Of a stretch of 9,885 nucleotides of DNA, positions 1 to 6,806 are shown piece after piece; position 1 is the stretch's first letter; each line of letters opens with the position of its first letter. The stretch is from Terrimesophilobacter sp039923755 (GTDB lineage: Bacteria > Actinomycetota > Actinomycetes > Actinomycetales > Microbacteriaceae): positions 1 to 9,885 of the forward strand of contig JBDTCD010000052.1 of the NCBI GenBank assembly GCA_039923755.1. Direction: 5' to 3'. Position numbers and translations under genes: made by a program. The notes below the pieces were generated by a model. It had not been told where the DNA came from. It made no database searches and saw only the letters and a program-made list of their open reading frames with translations.

Positions 1-22
1 CCGCGCGGAAACCTTCGGTCAT
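1..22 (-). CDS. era: Era GTPase, N-terminal fragment (cut by window edge)
   Basis: Only the first seven codons are present, reading M-T-E-G-F-R-A on the minus strand from an ATG at 22-20. The ATG overlaps the stop of the CNNM/CBS gene as ATGA (19-22), so translation is probably coupled. Actinobacterial Era proteins commonly begin with a short MTE-type leader followed by R-A/S-G-F and the G1 loop, and era is the usual gene after ybeY and the CBS gene. Era is a GTPase that binds the 3' end of 16S rRNA and assists 30S assembly. The identification rests on seven residues plus gene order; the catalytic domain lies outside the window. Confidence 0.6.
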
Positions 23-1314
23 GATGAACTCTCTTCGTCGGAGACAGAAACCTGTGGTTGGGTGTTCGGGTCCCGTTCCACGATGACGGTGCGCAGTTTC
101 CTGCCGCGTCCCTCCGTGCGCTCGGCAGTGAGAACAAGACCGGCGGTCCGCGCCTGCGACCCCGTTGTTGCCAGGCGACCGAGAGACTTCGACAGCAGAC
201 CACCCACCGAATCGACATCATCGTCGTCCAGCTCGAGACCGAAGAGTTCGCCAAGTTCATCGATCGGCAACCTAGCACTCACCCGGAAACGTCCATCGCC
301 CAGGTCGGCGACGACGACGACATCCCGGTCGTACTCGTCGGAGATATCGCCGACGAGTTCTTCAATGATGTCCTCCATGCTGACGAGTCCCGCGATACCC
401 CCGTACTCATCGACCACCATGGCCAGGTGGTTTGACTCGAGCTGCATCTGCCTCAGCAACTCGTCGACTTTCTTCGATTCCGGGACGAAAAGGGCAGGGC
501 GGGCCAGGCTCTCCACCGTCCTCTGATCTGCATCCTGGGGCTTCTCGAAGCTCAACCGCGCGACATCGCGCAGGTATAACACTCCAAGCACTTCATCGAT
601 GTCCTCGCCGATGACCGGCATGCGGGAGACTCCTCTGCCAAGGAAGAGCTCCATCGCCGCAGCGATCCCATCATCACCATCCACGACCACCATGTCGGTC
701 CGCGGGATCATGACCTCGCGCACCACCGTGTCGTTGAATTCAAAGATGGAGTGGATGAGTTCGCGGTCGTCCTCCTCGAGCACATCCTGTTCGGTTGCCT
801 CATCGACCATGCTGAGCAATTGCTCTTCCGACGAGAAAGAGACGGTGCGAGGCCGGCCCGGCGTGACACGATCCCCAATCGCTACGAGCGCCGCCGCGAT
901 CGGGCCGAGGAGAACACGGCATGCGTGAACGAGCCAGGCGCTGAACCGAATGACCGGTCGGGCATTGACGCGGCCGATCGCGCGCGGGCTCGATCCGACG
1001 AGGACAAACGAAGCGAGAGTCATGATGAACGCGGAAAGCAGGAGCGCCCACCACCATTCGTTGAACACGGAGGCGAATGCGAGCGTGACGAGCACTGCTG
1101 CTGTCGTTTCCGCGACGACCCTCATGAAGTTCACGGCGTTGACGTGAGCGCCGACGTCACCCGCGATCGCGAGCAGAGAAGCTCGTGCTCTGGATGTCAA
1201 GGCGATGTCACTCAGATCTGCCCGCGAGAGAACCCCAAGAGCGGAATCGGCCGCCGCGAGCCAGCCGCCGAGTGCGACGAGCACGACGGCGATGGTCACG
1301 AAGACCGGGATCAT
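19..1314 (-). CDS. CNNM/CBS-domain membrane protein (HlyC/CorC family)
   Basis: This is a 431-residue protein of the CNNM/HlyC/CorC family. It resembles E. coli YbeX/CorC plus an N-terminal membrane domain, as in Mg2+/Co2+ transporters of the MgpA/YtfL type. Hydrophobic segments lie near residues 3-25, 64-84, 87-108 and 121-148, forming the CNNM membrane domain. A CBS pair follows (about 200-255 and 270-325), with the signature VVDEYGGIAGLVSMEDIIEE at 300-319. A CorC_HlyC domain spans about 335-412, and the tail is acidic and serine-rich. The ATG at 1314 is preferred because it overlaps the ybeY stop as ATGA; the frame stays open to 1512, but that extension is Arg/Pro-rich and lies antisense-like within ybeY. 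The loop GSSPRAIGR (108-116) replaces the E-x-x-PK loop of many CNNM proteins, which may be normal in actinobacteria. The transported ion cannot be read from sequence. Confidence 0.9.
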   Translation of the reverse strand: MIPVFVTIAVVLVALGGWLAAADSALGVLSRADLSDIALTSRARASLLAIAGDVGAHVNAVNFMRVVAETTAAVLVTLAFASVFNEWWWALLLSAFIMTLASFVLVGSSPRAIGRVNARPVIRFSAWLVHACRVLLGPIAAALVAIGDRVTPGRPRTVSFSSEEQLLSMVDEATEQDVLEEDDRELIHSIFEFNDTVVREVMIPRTDMVVVDGDDGIAAAMELFLGRGVSRMPVIGEDIDEVLGVLYLRDVARLSFEKPQDADQRTVESLARPALFVPESKKVDELLRQMQLESNHLAMVVDEYGGIAGLVSMEDIIEELVGDISDEYDRDVVVVADLGDGRFRVSARLPIDELGELFGLELDDDDVDSVGGLLSKSLGRLATTGSQARTAGLVLTAERTEGRGRKLRTVIVERDPNTQPQVSVSDEESSS

Positions 1315-1781
1315 TGTTTCCGGCGTTTCCGCTCGTGCTGCGAGAATCCCGCGAGAATCTCGCCCTGGATGCCGAACATCTCTTTCTCTTCCGCTGGCTC
1401 GGCGTGATCGAACCCGAGAAGGTGGAGCAGTCCATGGCACGTGAGGAGAAGAAGTTCGTCGGTGAGGCCGTGGCCGGCAGCACTGGCCTGGCTTGATGCC
1501 ACCTGCGGGCACAGGACGATGTCGCCGAGGAGTCCGGCGGGAGTCATCGCATCTTCGGTGCCGGGCCGAAGTTCATCCATCGGAAAACTCAGCACATCGG
1601 TCGGGCCCGGCTCATCCATCCACTGCACATGGAGTTGCTCCATTGCAGCCTCGTCCACGAGGACTATGCCGAGTTCGGCATCCGGATGAACATGGAGTTC
1701 GTCGAGCGCGTAGATCATCAGCCGTTGGAGGGATCGTTCATCAACCTGGATGGAGGACTCATTATTTATTTCGATGCTCAC
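1311..1781 (-). CDS. ybeY: YbeY endoribonuclease / rRNA maturation factor
   Basis: This 156-residue protein matches YbeY in length and motifs. The metal-binding H-x3-H-x5-H signature is complete, with H116, H120 and H126 in CHGLLHLLGFDH. The conserved TDVLSFPMDE (61-70) and GDIVLCP (86-92) are also present. YbeY is a single-strand-specific RNase needed for 16S rRNA 3'-end maturation and late 70S quality control, and in E. coli it acts with the PhoH-like YbeZ and with Era, both of which have neighbours here. The start is GTG at 1781, overlapping the phoH stop as GTGA. A strong GAGGAGG ribosome-binding site lies six bases upstream, inside phoH. The stop overlaps the ATG of the CNNM/CBS gene. 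Confidence 0.95.
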   Translation of the reverse strand: MSIEINNESSIQVDERSLQRLMIYALDELHVHPDAELGIVLVDEAAMEQLHVQWMDEPGPTDVLSFPMDELRPGTEDAMTPAGLLGDIVLCPQVASSQASAAGHGLTDELLLLTCHGLLHLLGFDHAEPAEEKEMFGIQGEILAGFSQHERKRRKQ

Positions 1782-2875
1782 GAGTTGCCTCCTCGACGCC
1801 GGTGATCCCGTGGGTTCCTGCCGTCATTGAGCGAAGACCTGCGATCTTCGCGGTTGGCGTCCCCGCCTTGTTCGCGCTCGAATCGCTGTGCCTGCCGCTC
1901 GGCGTCATAGCGAGTGTAAGCATCCACGATCCTGCCGACGAGACTGTGCCGAACGACATCCTCGCTGGTGAGGCGCACGAAATGGATGTCATCGATTTCG
2001 TCGAGAACGCGAGTAACAAGTTTCAGCCCGCTCGCCCCCTCAGGGAGGTCAATCTGCGTAATGTCTCCGGTGACGACAATCTTCGATCCAAACCCGAGTC
2101 GCGTAAGGAACATCTTCATTTGCTCGGGACTCGTGTTCTGGGCTTCATCGAGAATGATGAACGAATCGTTCAGGGTCCGCCCCCGCATGTACGCGAGTGG
2201 CGCCACCTCCACGGTGCCGGTGGCAAGGAGTTTGGGAACCATGTCGGGGTCCATCATCTCGTTGAGAGCGTCGTACAGGGGCCGAAGGTAGGGGTCGATT
2301 TTGTCATTGAGGGTCCCGGGAAGGAACCCGAGACGCTCCCCAGCCTCGACGGCCGGGCGTGTGAGGATGATGCGATTGACCTCTTTGCGCTGAAGGGCTT
2401 GCACCGCTTTCGCCATGGCGAGGTAGGTTTTCCCGGTCCCTGCAGGCCCAATCCCGAACACGATGGTGTTCTGATCGATAGCGTCGACATAGTTCTTTTG
2501 GCCGAGCGTTTTCGGTCGGATACTCTTCCCGCGCGTGGTGAGGATCGCCTGGCTGAGCAGCTCTGCGGGGCTCGTCCGAGGGTCGGCCTTCAACATCTGC
2601 GCGGAAGTTTCGACTTCGGGCTCGCCGAAATCCTGCCCTTTGCGGACCATGCTGATGAGCTCCTCGACGAGCCGTTTCGCTGCGCGCACCTGAACCGGAT
2701 CGCCTTCCAGCGTCACGTCGTTGCCGCGCACGAGTACGCGGACGAGCGGGAACTGGTTCTCGACCGTTTTGAGCAGGCGATCCTGCGGTCCAAGCAGCCG
2801 GACCATCGCGATCCCGTCCACCTCGAACCGCACGCGGGCATCCTGCTCGCCAGCCGGTATTTCGCTACTGGCCAA
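1778..2875 (-). CDS. phoH: PhoH family ATPase (YbeZ-like)
   Basis: This is a PhoH/YbeZ-type P-loop ATPase, about 365 residues from the start chosen here. A small KH-like N-terminal part (about 15-75) precedes the ATPase domain. The domain contains Walker A GPAGTGKT (143-150), Walker B FIILDEAQN (239-247), the VTGDITQIDLP motif (268-278) and the arginine-containing RHSLVGRIVDAY (309-320). The C-terminal 35 residues are charged and probably disordered. YbeZ-type PhoH proteins are proposed RNA-associated ATPases working with YbeY. The chosen start is TTG at 2875, with GGAAGG five bases upstream, giving an 11-bp overlap with the HIT gene. Upstream in-frame starts run to 2932 but would translate the HIT-motif region out of frame (Met/Cys-rich, no family resemblance). 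The stop overlaps the ybeY GTG by four bases. Confidence 0.93.
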   Translation of the reverse strand: MASSEIPAGEQDARVRFEVDGIAMVRLLGPQDRLLKTVENQFPLVRVLVRGNDVTLEGDPVQVRAAKRLVEELISMVRKGQDFGEPEVETSAQMLKADPRTSPAELLSQAILTTRGKSIRPKTLGQKNYVDAIDQNTIVFGIGPAGTGKTYLAMAKAVQALQRKEVNRIILTRPAVEAGERLGFLPGTLNDKIDPYLRPLYDALNEMMDPDMVPKLLATGTVEVAPLAYMRGRTLNDSFIILDEAQNTSPEQMKMFLTRLGFGSKIVVTGDITQIDLPEGASGLKLVTRVLDEIDDIHFVRLTSEDVVRHSLVGRIVDAYTRYDAERQAQRFEREQGGDANREDRRSSLNDGRNPRDHRRRGGNS

Positions 2876-3233
2876 GGGAACCTTCCGCCAGTTCGCCGCC
2901 CACATCTGCACAGAGCACATGCGCATGCACATGGAACACGGTCTGTCCTGCAGACTCGCCCTCGTTGAAGATCAGGCGGTATTCGCCACCAGCAAGTTCT
3001 TCGGCAAGCTCCTTCGCCGTAGCGACGAGTTCGGCGAGCAGCGCGGGGTCGCCGAGCGCGAGTTCGGAAACATTCCGGTAGTTCTCGGTCTTCGGTACCA
3101 CGAGGATGTGCACGGGAGCCTGCGGTGTGATGTCCCGGAACGCGATGATGCGCTGACTCTCGAACACGATGTCGGCCGGGATTTCGCGCGCAATGATGCG
3201 CGTGAAGATCGAGGGTTCACTGGTATCCGGCAT
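2865..3233 (-). CDS. HIT family (Hint-type) nucleotide hydrolase/transferase
   Basis: This is a histidine-triad protein of about 122 residues. The triad H-x-H-x-H is at H101, H103 and H105 (FHVHAHVL). The N-terminal block SIFTRIIAREIPADIVFE (8-25) and the HILVVPK strand (42-48) are typical of Hint/PKCI-type members. Such proteins hydrolyse purine nucleoside phosphoramidates and similar AMP conjugates; the physiological substrate here is unknown. The start is uncertain. ATG at 3233 fits family lengths best, ATG at 3242 and GTG at 3257 are in frame, and none has a convincing ribosome-binding site. The GTG sits inside a 19-bp tandem repeat. The gene lies between rsmE and phoH in the conserved actinobacterial order, and its stop (TAG, 2867-2865) falls just inside the likely phoH start. 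Confidence 0.92.
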   Translation of the reverse strand: MPDTSEPSIFTRIIAREIPADIVFESQRIIAFRDITPQAPVHILVVPKTENYRNVSELALGDPALLAELVATAKELAEELAGGEYRLIFNEGESAGQTVFHVHAHVLCADVGGELAEGSLGQ

Positions 3234-3242
3234 ATCCCCCAT

Positions 3243-3279
3243 CTTAACTGGTGGCACAGGCCTTAACCGGTGGCACAGA
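3243..3279. repeat. Two-copy tandem repeat, 19-bp period
   Basis: Two adjacent 18-bp units with a 19-bp period are visible on the plus strand: CTTAACTGGTGGCACAGG at 3243-3260 and CTTAACCGGTGGCACAGA at 3262-3279. They agree at 16 of 18 positions. The pair spans the gap between the rsmE stop and the HIT gene start and includes one candidate GTG start of HIT. I see no further copy in the window. Whether it regulates anything is unknown. Confidence 0.85.
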
Positions 3280-3305
3280 ATCGCTCGGCTCGCGCAGCCG
3301 CTCGG

Positions 3306-4034
3306 CTACCAGCGACCGAGGGCGCTGTTGAGAACCGCAATCGCAGCAGGCCCAGCCGTGCTCGTGCGGAGGATGCGATCGCCCATCGTGACAACGGATG
3401 CGCCCGCAGCGGCAAAACGCGACAGCTCAGCTGGTGCAATGCCGCCTTCCGGTCCCACAACAAGGAGGATGTCACGATCGTCCGTGGCAAGTTCGCTCAA
3501 GAGCTGTGAACCCGTTGGCTCCAGCACGACGAGGTGAAACTCCTCACCGAGCCTGGCGATTCCGGCTGACGATGTCATCGAACGAAGCGCAGGAATGCGG
3601 TGCCGCAAGGATTGCTTGCTTGCTTCCCGCAAAATGCTCGCCCAGCGTTCCTCGTGCTTTCGGACCTTCGGGCCTTCCCACTTGACGATGGAGCGCCCAG
3701 AAGCCCACGGAATCACACCGTCAACCCCGAGTTCCGCTGCCGCCTGTATGGCGAGTTCGTCGCGATCGTTCTTCGCGAGCGCCTGGGCGAGCCACAGCGA
3801 CGGGCTTGACTCATCTTCGAAGTGCACAGATTCCACCGCGAGAGCGAATCGATCCGCCTCGACGAAGGACACCGCCCCCGCCGCAATGGTTCCCCTGCCA
3901 TCCCCCACTCTCAGCTTTTCGCCCGGCCTTAACCTTCCGACCGTGACAGCGTGGCGCGCCTCGGTGCCGGTGACAACCACGACCGCACCGACTGCCGTTG
4001 CGGTTACGGCATCACTCAGGTAGAAGTGGGCCAC
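3306..4034 (-). CDS. rsmE: 16S rRNA m3U1498 methyltransferase RsmE
   Basis: This 242-residue SPOUT-class methyltransferase has the length expected for RsmE, which methylates N3 of U1498 in helix 44 of 16S rRNA using S-adenosylmethionine. A PUA-like N-terminal domain covers about 1-70. It is followed by the motif EASKQSLR (137-144), the SAM-binding knot segment LLVVGPEGGIAPAEL (190-204) and GDRILRTSTAGPAAIAVL (218-235). The last corresponds to the family's G-x-R-I-L-R-x-E/S-T-A knot. The start is GTG at 4034, ten bases after the dnaJ stop, with only a weak GGAT-like ribosome-binding site, so coupling to dnaJ translation is plausible. The dnaJ-rsmE adjacency is common in bacteria and supports the call. 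Confidence 0.95.
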   Translation of the reverse strand: MAHFYLSDAVTATAVGAVVVVTGTEARHAVTVGRLRPGEKLRVGDGRGTIAAGAVSFVEADRFALAVESVHFEDESSPSLWLAQALAKNDRDELAIQAAAELGVDGVIPWASGRSIVKWEGPKVRKHEERWASILREASKQSLRHRIPALRSMTSSAGIARLGEEFHLVVLEPTGSQLLSELATDDRDILLVVGPEGGIAPAELSRFAAAGASVVTMGDRILRTSTAGPAAIAVLNSALGRW

Positions 4035-4044
4035 GAGATCCGGC

Positions 4045-5136
4045 TCAGACGCCCAGGAAACGGTCGCGAAGCTTCTGGAAAAGCCCCTGCTGGAAATGAG
4101 TCAGTGCTGGTTCAACTGGCCTCCGCGTCGCTGCGAACTGTTTGAGGAGCTCCTGCTGTTTCGCATCAAGTTTGGTCGGCGTGACGACCTGAACACCGAA
4201 TCGAAGATCTCCCCTCCCAGAGCCACGAAGGTGGGTGACTCCGCGGTCCTTGACTGTGATGACCTCGGCGCTCTGCGTCCCCGGCTTCACCTCGACGGTG
4301 ACGGGGCCATCGAGGGCTTCGATGGTCGCGGTCGTGCCGAGGATGGCATCCGTCATCTGCACTTCGAGAGTGGCCAGAAGATCATCGCCGTTCCGGCTGA
4401 AGATGTCATGGTGCTTCACTTTGACTTCCAGGTAAAGGTCACCATTCGTGCCCCCTGCGGGGCCCACTTCCCCCTGGCCGGCAAGTTGAAGCCGAAGTCC
4501 AGTCTCCACCCCGGCGGGGATGTCGACCGTGACCTTACGGCGGGCGCGAACCCGGCCCTGGCCGCCACAGGTCGGGCAGGGGTTCACTATTACGGTCCCG
4601 TACCCGCGGCATGTGCCGCACGGGCTCGATGTCATCACGTTGCCGAGGAGGCTGCGTACCGAACGCTGAATCTGGCCGGTGCCCTGGCAGATGTCGCATG
4701 TGATGGGCTGGGTGCCTTTCGCGCAACACGACCCTTCACAGGTGCTGCAGACGACGGCGGTGTCGACCTCGAGGTCGCGCTTGATACCGAACACCACGTC
4801 GCCAAGCTCAATTTCGATGCGCAGGAGAGCATCCTGGCCGCGCTCGCGCCGGGAACGCGGACCGGCCGAACGCTGGGTCGCGCCGAAGAAGGTCTCGAAG
4901 ATGTCTCCAAAGCCGCCGAACCCTCCACCGCCCGAACCTCCGAGGTCGTACTGCTCCCTCTGTTGCGGATCGGAGAGGACGTCATAGGCGTGGGTGACGA
5001 GCTTGAACTTCTCCTGCGCGTCCGCCCCTGGGTTCACGTCCGGGTGGAGTTCGCGAGCGAGTCGACGATATGCCTTCTTGATCTCCTCCGGAGTTGCCGT
5101 CCGCTCGAGCCCGAGCACTTCATAATGATCTGCCAC
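4045..5136 (-). CDS. dnaJ: Chaperone DnaJ (DnaJ2-type, HrcA-linked)
   Basis: This 363-residue full-length type I J-protein stimulates DnaK ATPase and delivers unfolded clients. The J domain (1-65) contains HPD at 31-33. A short glycine/phenylalanine-rich linker follows (67-85), then a zinc-binding domain with four Cys pairs (C130/C133, C147/C150, C173/C176, C187/C190), and C-terminal substrate-binding domains ending in a short dimerisation tail. The first zinc repeat reads CSTCEGSCC, where most DnaJ proteins have C-x-x-C-x-G-x-G; it gains two extra cysteines and loses a glycine. Because it sits behind hrcA and not behind dnaK-grpE, it corresponds to the actinobacterial dnaJ2. The GTG start at 5136 has AAGGGA six bases upstream and lies 15 bp after the hrcA stop, so the two are surely co-transcribed. 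Confidence 0.96.
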   Translation of the reverse strand: MADHYEVLGLERTATPEEIKKAYRRLARELHPDVNPGADAQEKFKLVTHAYDVLSDPQQREQYDLGGSGGGGFGGFGDIFETFFGATQRSAGPRSRRERGQDALLRIEIELGDVVFGIKRDLEVDTAVVCSTCEGSCCAKGTQPITCDICQGTGQIQRSVRSLLGNVMTSSPCGTCRGYGTVIVNPCPTCGGQGRVRARRKVTVDIPAGVETGLRLQLAGQGEVGPAGGTNGDLYLEVKVKHHDIFSRNGDDLLATLEVQMTDAILGTTATIEALDGPVTVEVKPGTQSAEVITVKDRGVTHLRGSGRGDLRFGVQVVTPTKLDAKQQELLKQFAATRRPVEPALTHFQQGLFQKLRDRFLGV

Positions 5137-5151
5137 ACGTGTTCCCTTGGA

Positions 5152-6174
5152 TTATTCCTCGCCAAGCAGGCGGGTGAGGTATCGGGCAACAGCGCGTACT
5201 GCAGCCATATTGTTCGGGTAGTCCATTCGTGTCGGACCGAGAACGCCGATCCGCGCGAACTCTCCCCCTGATGAGGAGTACCCGCTAGCGAGCACCGAGG
5301 TCTCGCCAAGTCCAAACGCGGCATTCTCGCTTCCAATGCTCGTTGAAAGACCGTGCTGTTCCGGTTCCATCTCTGCAAACAATCTCAGCAGCGTCACCTG
5401 CTCCTCAATCGCCTCGAGTACCGGCACGATGCTTCCACTGAAGTCCTCCGGCGTCACGGCGAGATTGGCCGCACCAGCCATCACCAGTTTCTCACCACGG
5501 TTGGCGGCGACCTGCTCGCGGAGACTGTCGACGACATGGGTGATAAACGAGTGCCGGTCCGGGTGAAAATCCTGTGCGATTCCCTCGAGGGCTGCAGCGG
5601 CATCCGCCAAACCAAGCCCGCCTAAACGAGCATTCAATTTGGCGCGGACTTCGCCGAGAAACTCCGGATCTAGATTCCCGTTCACATCGATGTGGCGCTG
5701 CTCTACGCGGCCGGTGTCGGTGATGAGCACGATCAGGAGTCGAGTGGGTCCCAGAGGAACAAGTTCGACGTGGCGAATGTGTGAGCGGCCGAGGGACGGA
5801 TACTGGACCAGCGCGACTTGGTGAGTGAGTTGCGAAAGCAGCCGAACGGTGCGCAGCAGCACTTCGTCAAGATCAGTCGCGGTGCCAAGGAAAGTCTCGA
5901 TCGCCTGGCGTTGAACCGCGCTCAGGGGCCGCAGGTCGGCGAGCTGGTTCACGAAAACCCGATAGCCCTTGTCGGTGGGAATTCTGCCAGAGGAGGTATG
6001 AGGAGCGACAATGAGCTCCTCCTCCTCGAGCAATGCCATGTCGTGTCGGATGGTGGCCGCCGACACTCCAAAGGCATGACGCTCGACGATTGACTTGGAA
6101 CCGACAGGCTCACGCGACGCGACATAGTCCTGAACTATGACCCGCAGGACGTCAAGACTGCGATCGGAAACCAT
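5152..6174 (-). CDS. hrcA: Heat-inducible transcriptional repressor HrcA
   Basis: This 340-residue HrcA represses class I heat-shock genes by binding CIRCE, with activity dependent on GroEL in studied species. The N-terminal winged helix-turn-helix (about 5-75) carries the diagnostic ATIRHDMALLEEEELI (40-55) and SSGRIPTDKGYRVFV (61-75). The rest is the GAF-like and dimerisation part, ending in PNNMAAVRAVARYLTRLLGEE-type sequence. The start is ATG at 6174, with AAGGGGGA four bases upstream. An in-frame TTG at 6219 is rejected because it would place the CIRCE operator inside the coding sequence. The CIRCE centre lies about 32 bases upstream of the ATG, implying autoregulation. The gene heads a same-strand array that continues through dnaJ to era. 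Confidence 0.97.
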   Translation of the reverse strand: MVSDRSLDVLRVIVQDYVASREPVGSKSIVERHAFGVSAATIRHDMALLEEEELIVAPHTSSGRIPTDKGYRVFVNQLADLRPLSAVQRQAIETFLGTATDLDEVLLRTVRLLSQLTHQVALVQYPSLGRSHIRHVELVPLGPTRLLIVLITDTGRVEQRHIDVNGNLDPEFLGEVRAKLNARLGGLGLADAAAALEGIAQDFHPDRHSFITHVVDSLREQVAANRGEKLVMAGAANLAVTPEDFSGSIVPVLEAIEEQVTLLRLFAEMEPEQHGLSTSIGSENAAFGLGETSVLASGYSSSGGEFARIGVLGPTRMDYPNNMAAVRAVARYLTRLLGEE

Positions 6175-6192
6175 GTCGTCCCCCTTCTTCGT

Positions 6193-6219
6193 CTGGCACT
6201 CCACATACAGGACTGCCAA
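6193..6219. promoter_or_regulatory. CIRCE operator (degenerate) upstream of hrcA
   Basis: The left arm CTGGCACTC (6193-6201), nine spacer bases (6202-6210) and the right arm GACTGCCAA (6211-6219) match the CIRCE consensus TTAGCACTC-N9-GAGTGCTAA. The match is 14 of 18 arm positions with exactly the canonical spacing. The arms are also complementary to each other at 7 of 9 positions. The site lies 19 bases upstream of the hrcA ATG and just downstream of a TACAAT -10 candidate, so bound HrcA would cover the transcription start. This placement is typical of CIRCE. Binding is inferred. Confidence 0.78.
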
Positions 6220-6224
6220 TTGTA
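6219..6224 (-). promoter_or_regulatory. Candidate -10 element for hrcA
   Basis: The minus strand reads TACAAT, one mismatch from the sigma-70-type TATAAT. Transcription would start near 6212, inside the CIRCE right arm. No good -35 hexamer lies at 16-18 bp: TTGCAA at 6254-6249 is 24 bp away. The call rests on the -10 and its position relative to CIRCE. Confidence 0.4.
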
Positions 6225-6248
6225 TCGCGACATACCATCCTCTAGGCG

Positions 6249-6277
6249 TTGCAACCAGACTGTAAGGGCAGTACCTT
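6249..6277 (+). promoter_or_regulatory. Weak candidate promoter for first DUF4870 gene
   Basis: TTGCAA (6249-6254) is followed after 17 bp by TACCTT (6272-6277). The -35 is fair but the -10 matches TATAAT at only three positions. It would give a leader of roughly 95 bases before the ATG at 6379. A short inverted repeat, TAAGG-N6-CCTTA (6263-6278), overlaps the -10. The rest of the 204-bp intergenic region (6175-6378) shows only the hrcA signals and the ribosome-binding sites. Confidence 0.2.
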
Positions 6278-6378
6278 ATGGGTGAGCCTCAGCCATACCC
6301 TCAACGTGGGGGCACGCCAAGGCAAACCCAGTCGGACCCTTGCGGGAACGTACTCGATCACCTGAAAGGCACATCTCC

Positions 6379-6792
6379 ATGACTGATCAAACTCCCCCGG
6401 CCGCAGCGCCGCAGCCGGCGGCTCCGCTCACCGCAGCAGAAGACAAGCAGTGGGCCATGTGGTCGCACTTCGGTGGCATCCTCTGGCTCCTCCCATCGCT
6501 GATCATCTACCTGGTCTTCAAGGACCGTGGAGCGCTGACGAAGCAAGAGAGCAAGGAAGCTCTCAACTGGCAGATTACGTTCCTGATCTTCTACATCGGA
6601 TGGGCAATCATCGGTGCGATCATCACGACGGTTCTTGCGATGAATGTCAACTTGTGGGGACTCCTCTGGCTGCCGACACTCATCGGCTGGCTCATCTACC
6701 TCGTCAACGTGGCCTTCTCGGTCATGGGCGGAATCAAGGTCAACGGCGGTGGCAGCTACCGCTACCCGGTGAACTTCCGCTTCATCAAGTAA
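6379..6792 (+). CDS. DUF4870 domain-containing small membrane protein (copy 1)
   Basis: This is a 137-residue protein of the DUF4870 (Tic20-like) family; its function is unknown. A Pro/Ala-rich cytoplasmic-looking N-terminus (1-20) precedes the family opening EDKQWAMWSHFGGI (21-34). Three hydrophobic segments follow at about 28-46, 64-87 and 92-116. The loop KDRGALTKQESKEALNWQ (48-65) is the typical family signature with conserved Asn/Gln. The protein ends in YRYPVNFRFIK, echoed by the neighbouring paralogue (YEYPLAIKFIK). The ATG at 6379 is chosen over an upstream ATG at 6340 because it has AAAGG nine bases upstream and the extension (RERTRSPER) is unlike the family. It lies on the opposite strand to all flanking housekeeping genes and is closed by a hairpin terminator. 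Confidence 0.88.
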   Translation: MTDQTPPAAAPQPAAPLTAAEDKQWAMWSHFGGILWLLPSLIIYLVFKDRGALTKQESKEALNWQITFLIFYIGWAIIGAIITTVLAMNVNLWGLLWLPTLIGWLIYLVNVAFSVMGGIKVNGGGSYRYPVNFRFIK

Positions 6793-6806
6793 TTCACTGA
6801 AGTTAT

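Noticed and set aside
1315..1512. A 66-residue N-terminal extension of the CNNM/CBS protein
   Set aside because: It is Arg/Pro-rich, overlaps ybeY, and places charged sequence before a membrane segment that otherwise starts cleanly at the ATG overlapping the ybeY stop.
2915..2936. Palindromic CATGCGCATG cluster
   Set aside because: It is explained by the codons of the histidine triad H-V-H-A-H-V of the HIT protein and needs no separate function.
1493..2968. A 491-codon open frame on the plus strand
   Set aside because: It lies antisense to ybeY and phoH, which carry complete family motifs. High-GC third positions keep the antisense frame open, and the translation resembles no family I know.
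4096..5271. A 391-codon open frame on the plus strand
   Set aside because: It is antisense to dnaJ and the end of hrcA. Its composition (AGADD/AARAR-rich) is that of a GC-driven shadow.
6175..6219. TTG start of hrcA at 6219
   Set aside because: It would put the CIRCE operator inside the gene; the ATG at 6174 has a strong AAGGGGGA ribosome-binding site.
6263..6278. Inverted repeat TAAGG-N6-CCTTA as an operator
   Set aside because: The arms are only five bases long and a match this short is expected by chance; noted only as overlapping a weak promoter candidate.
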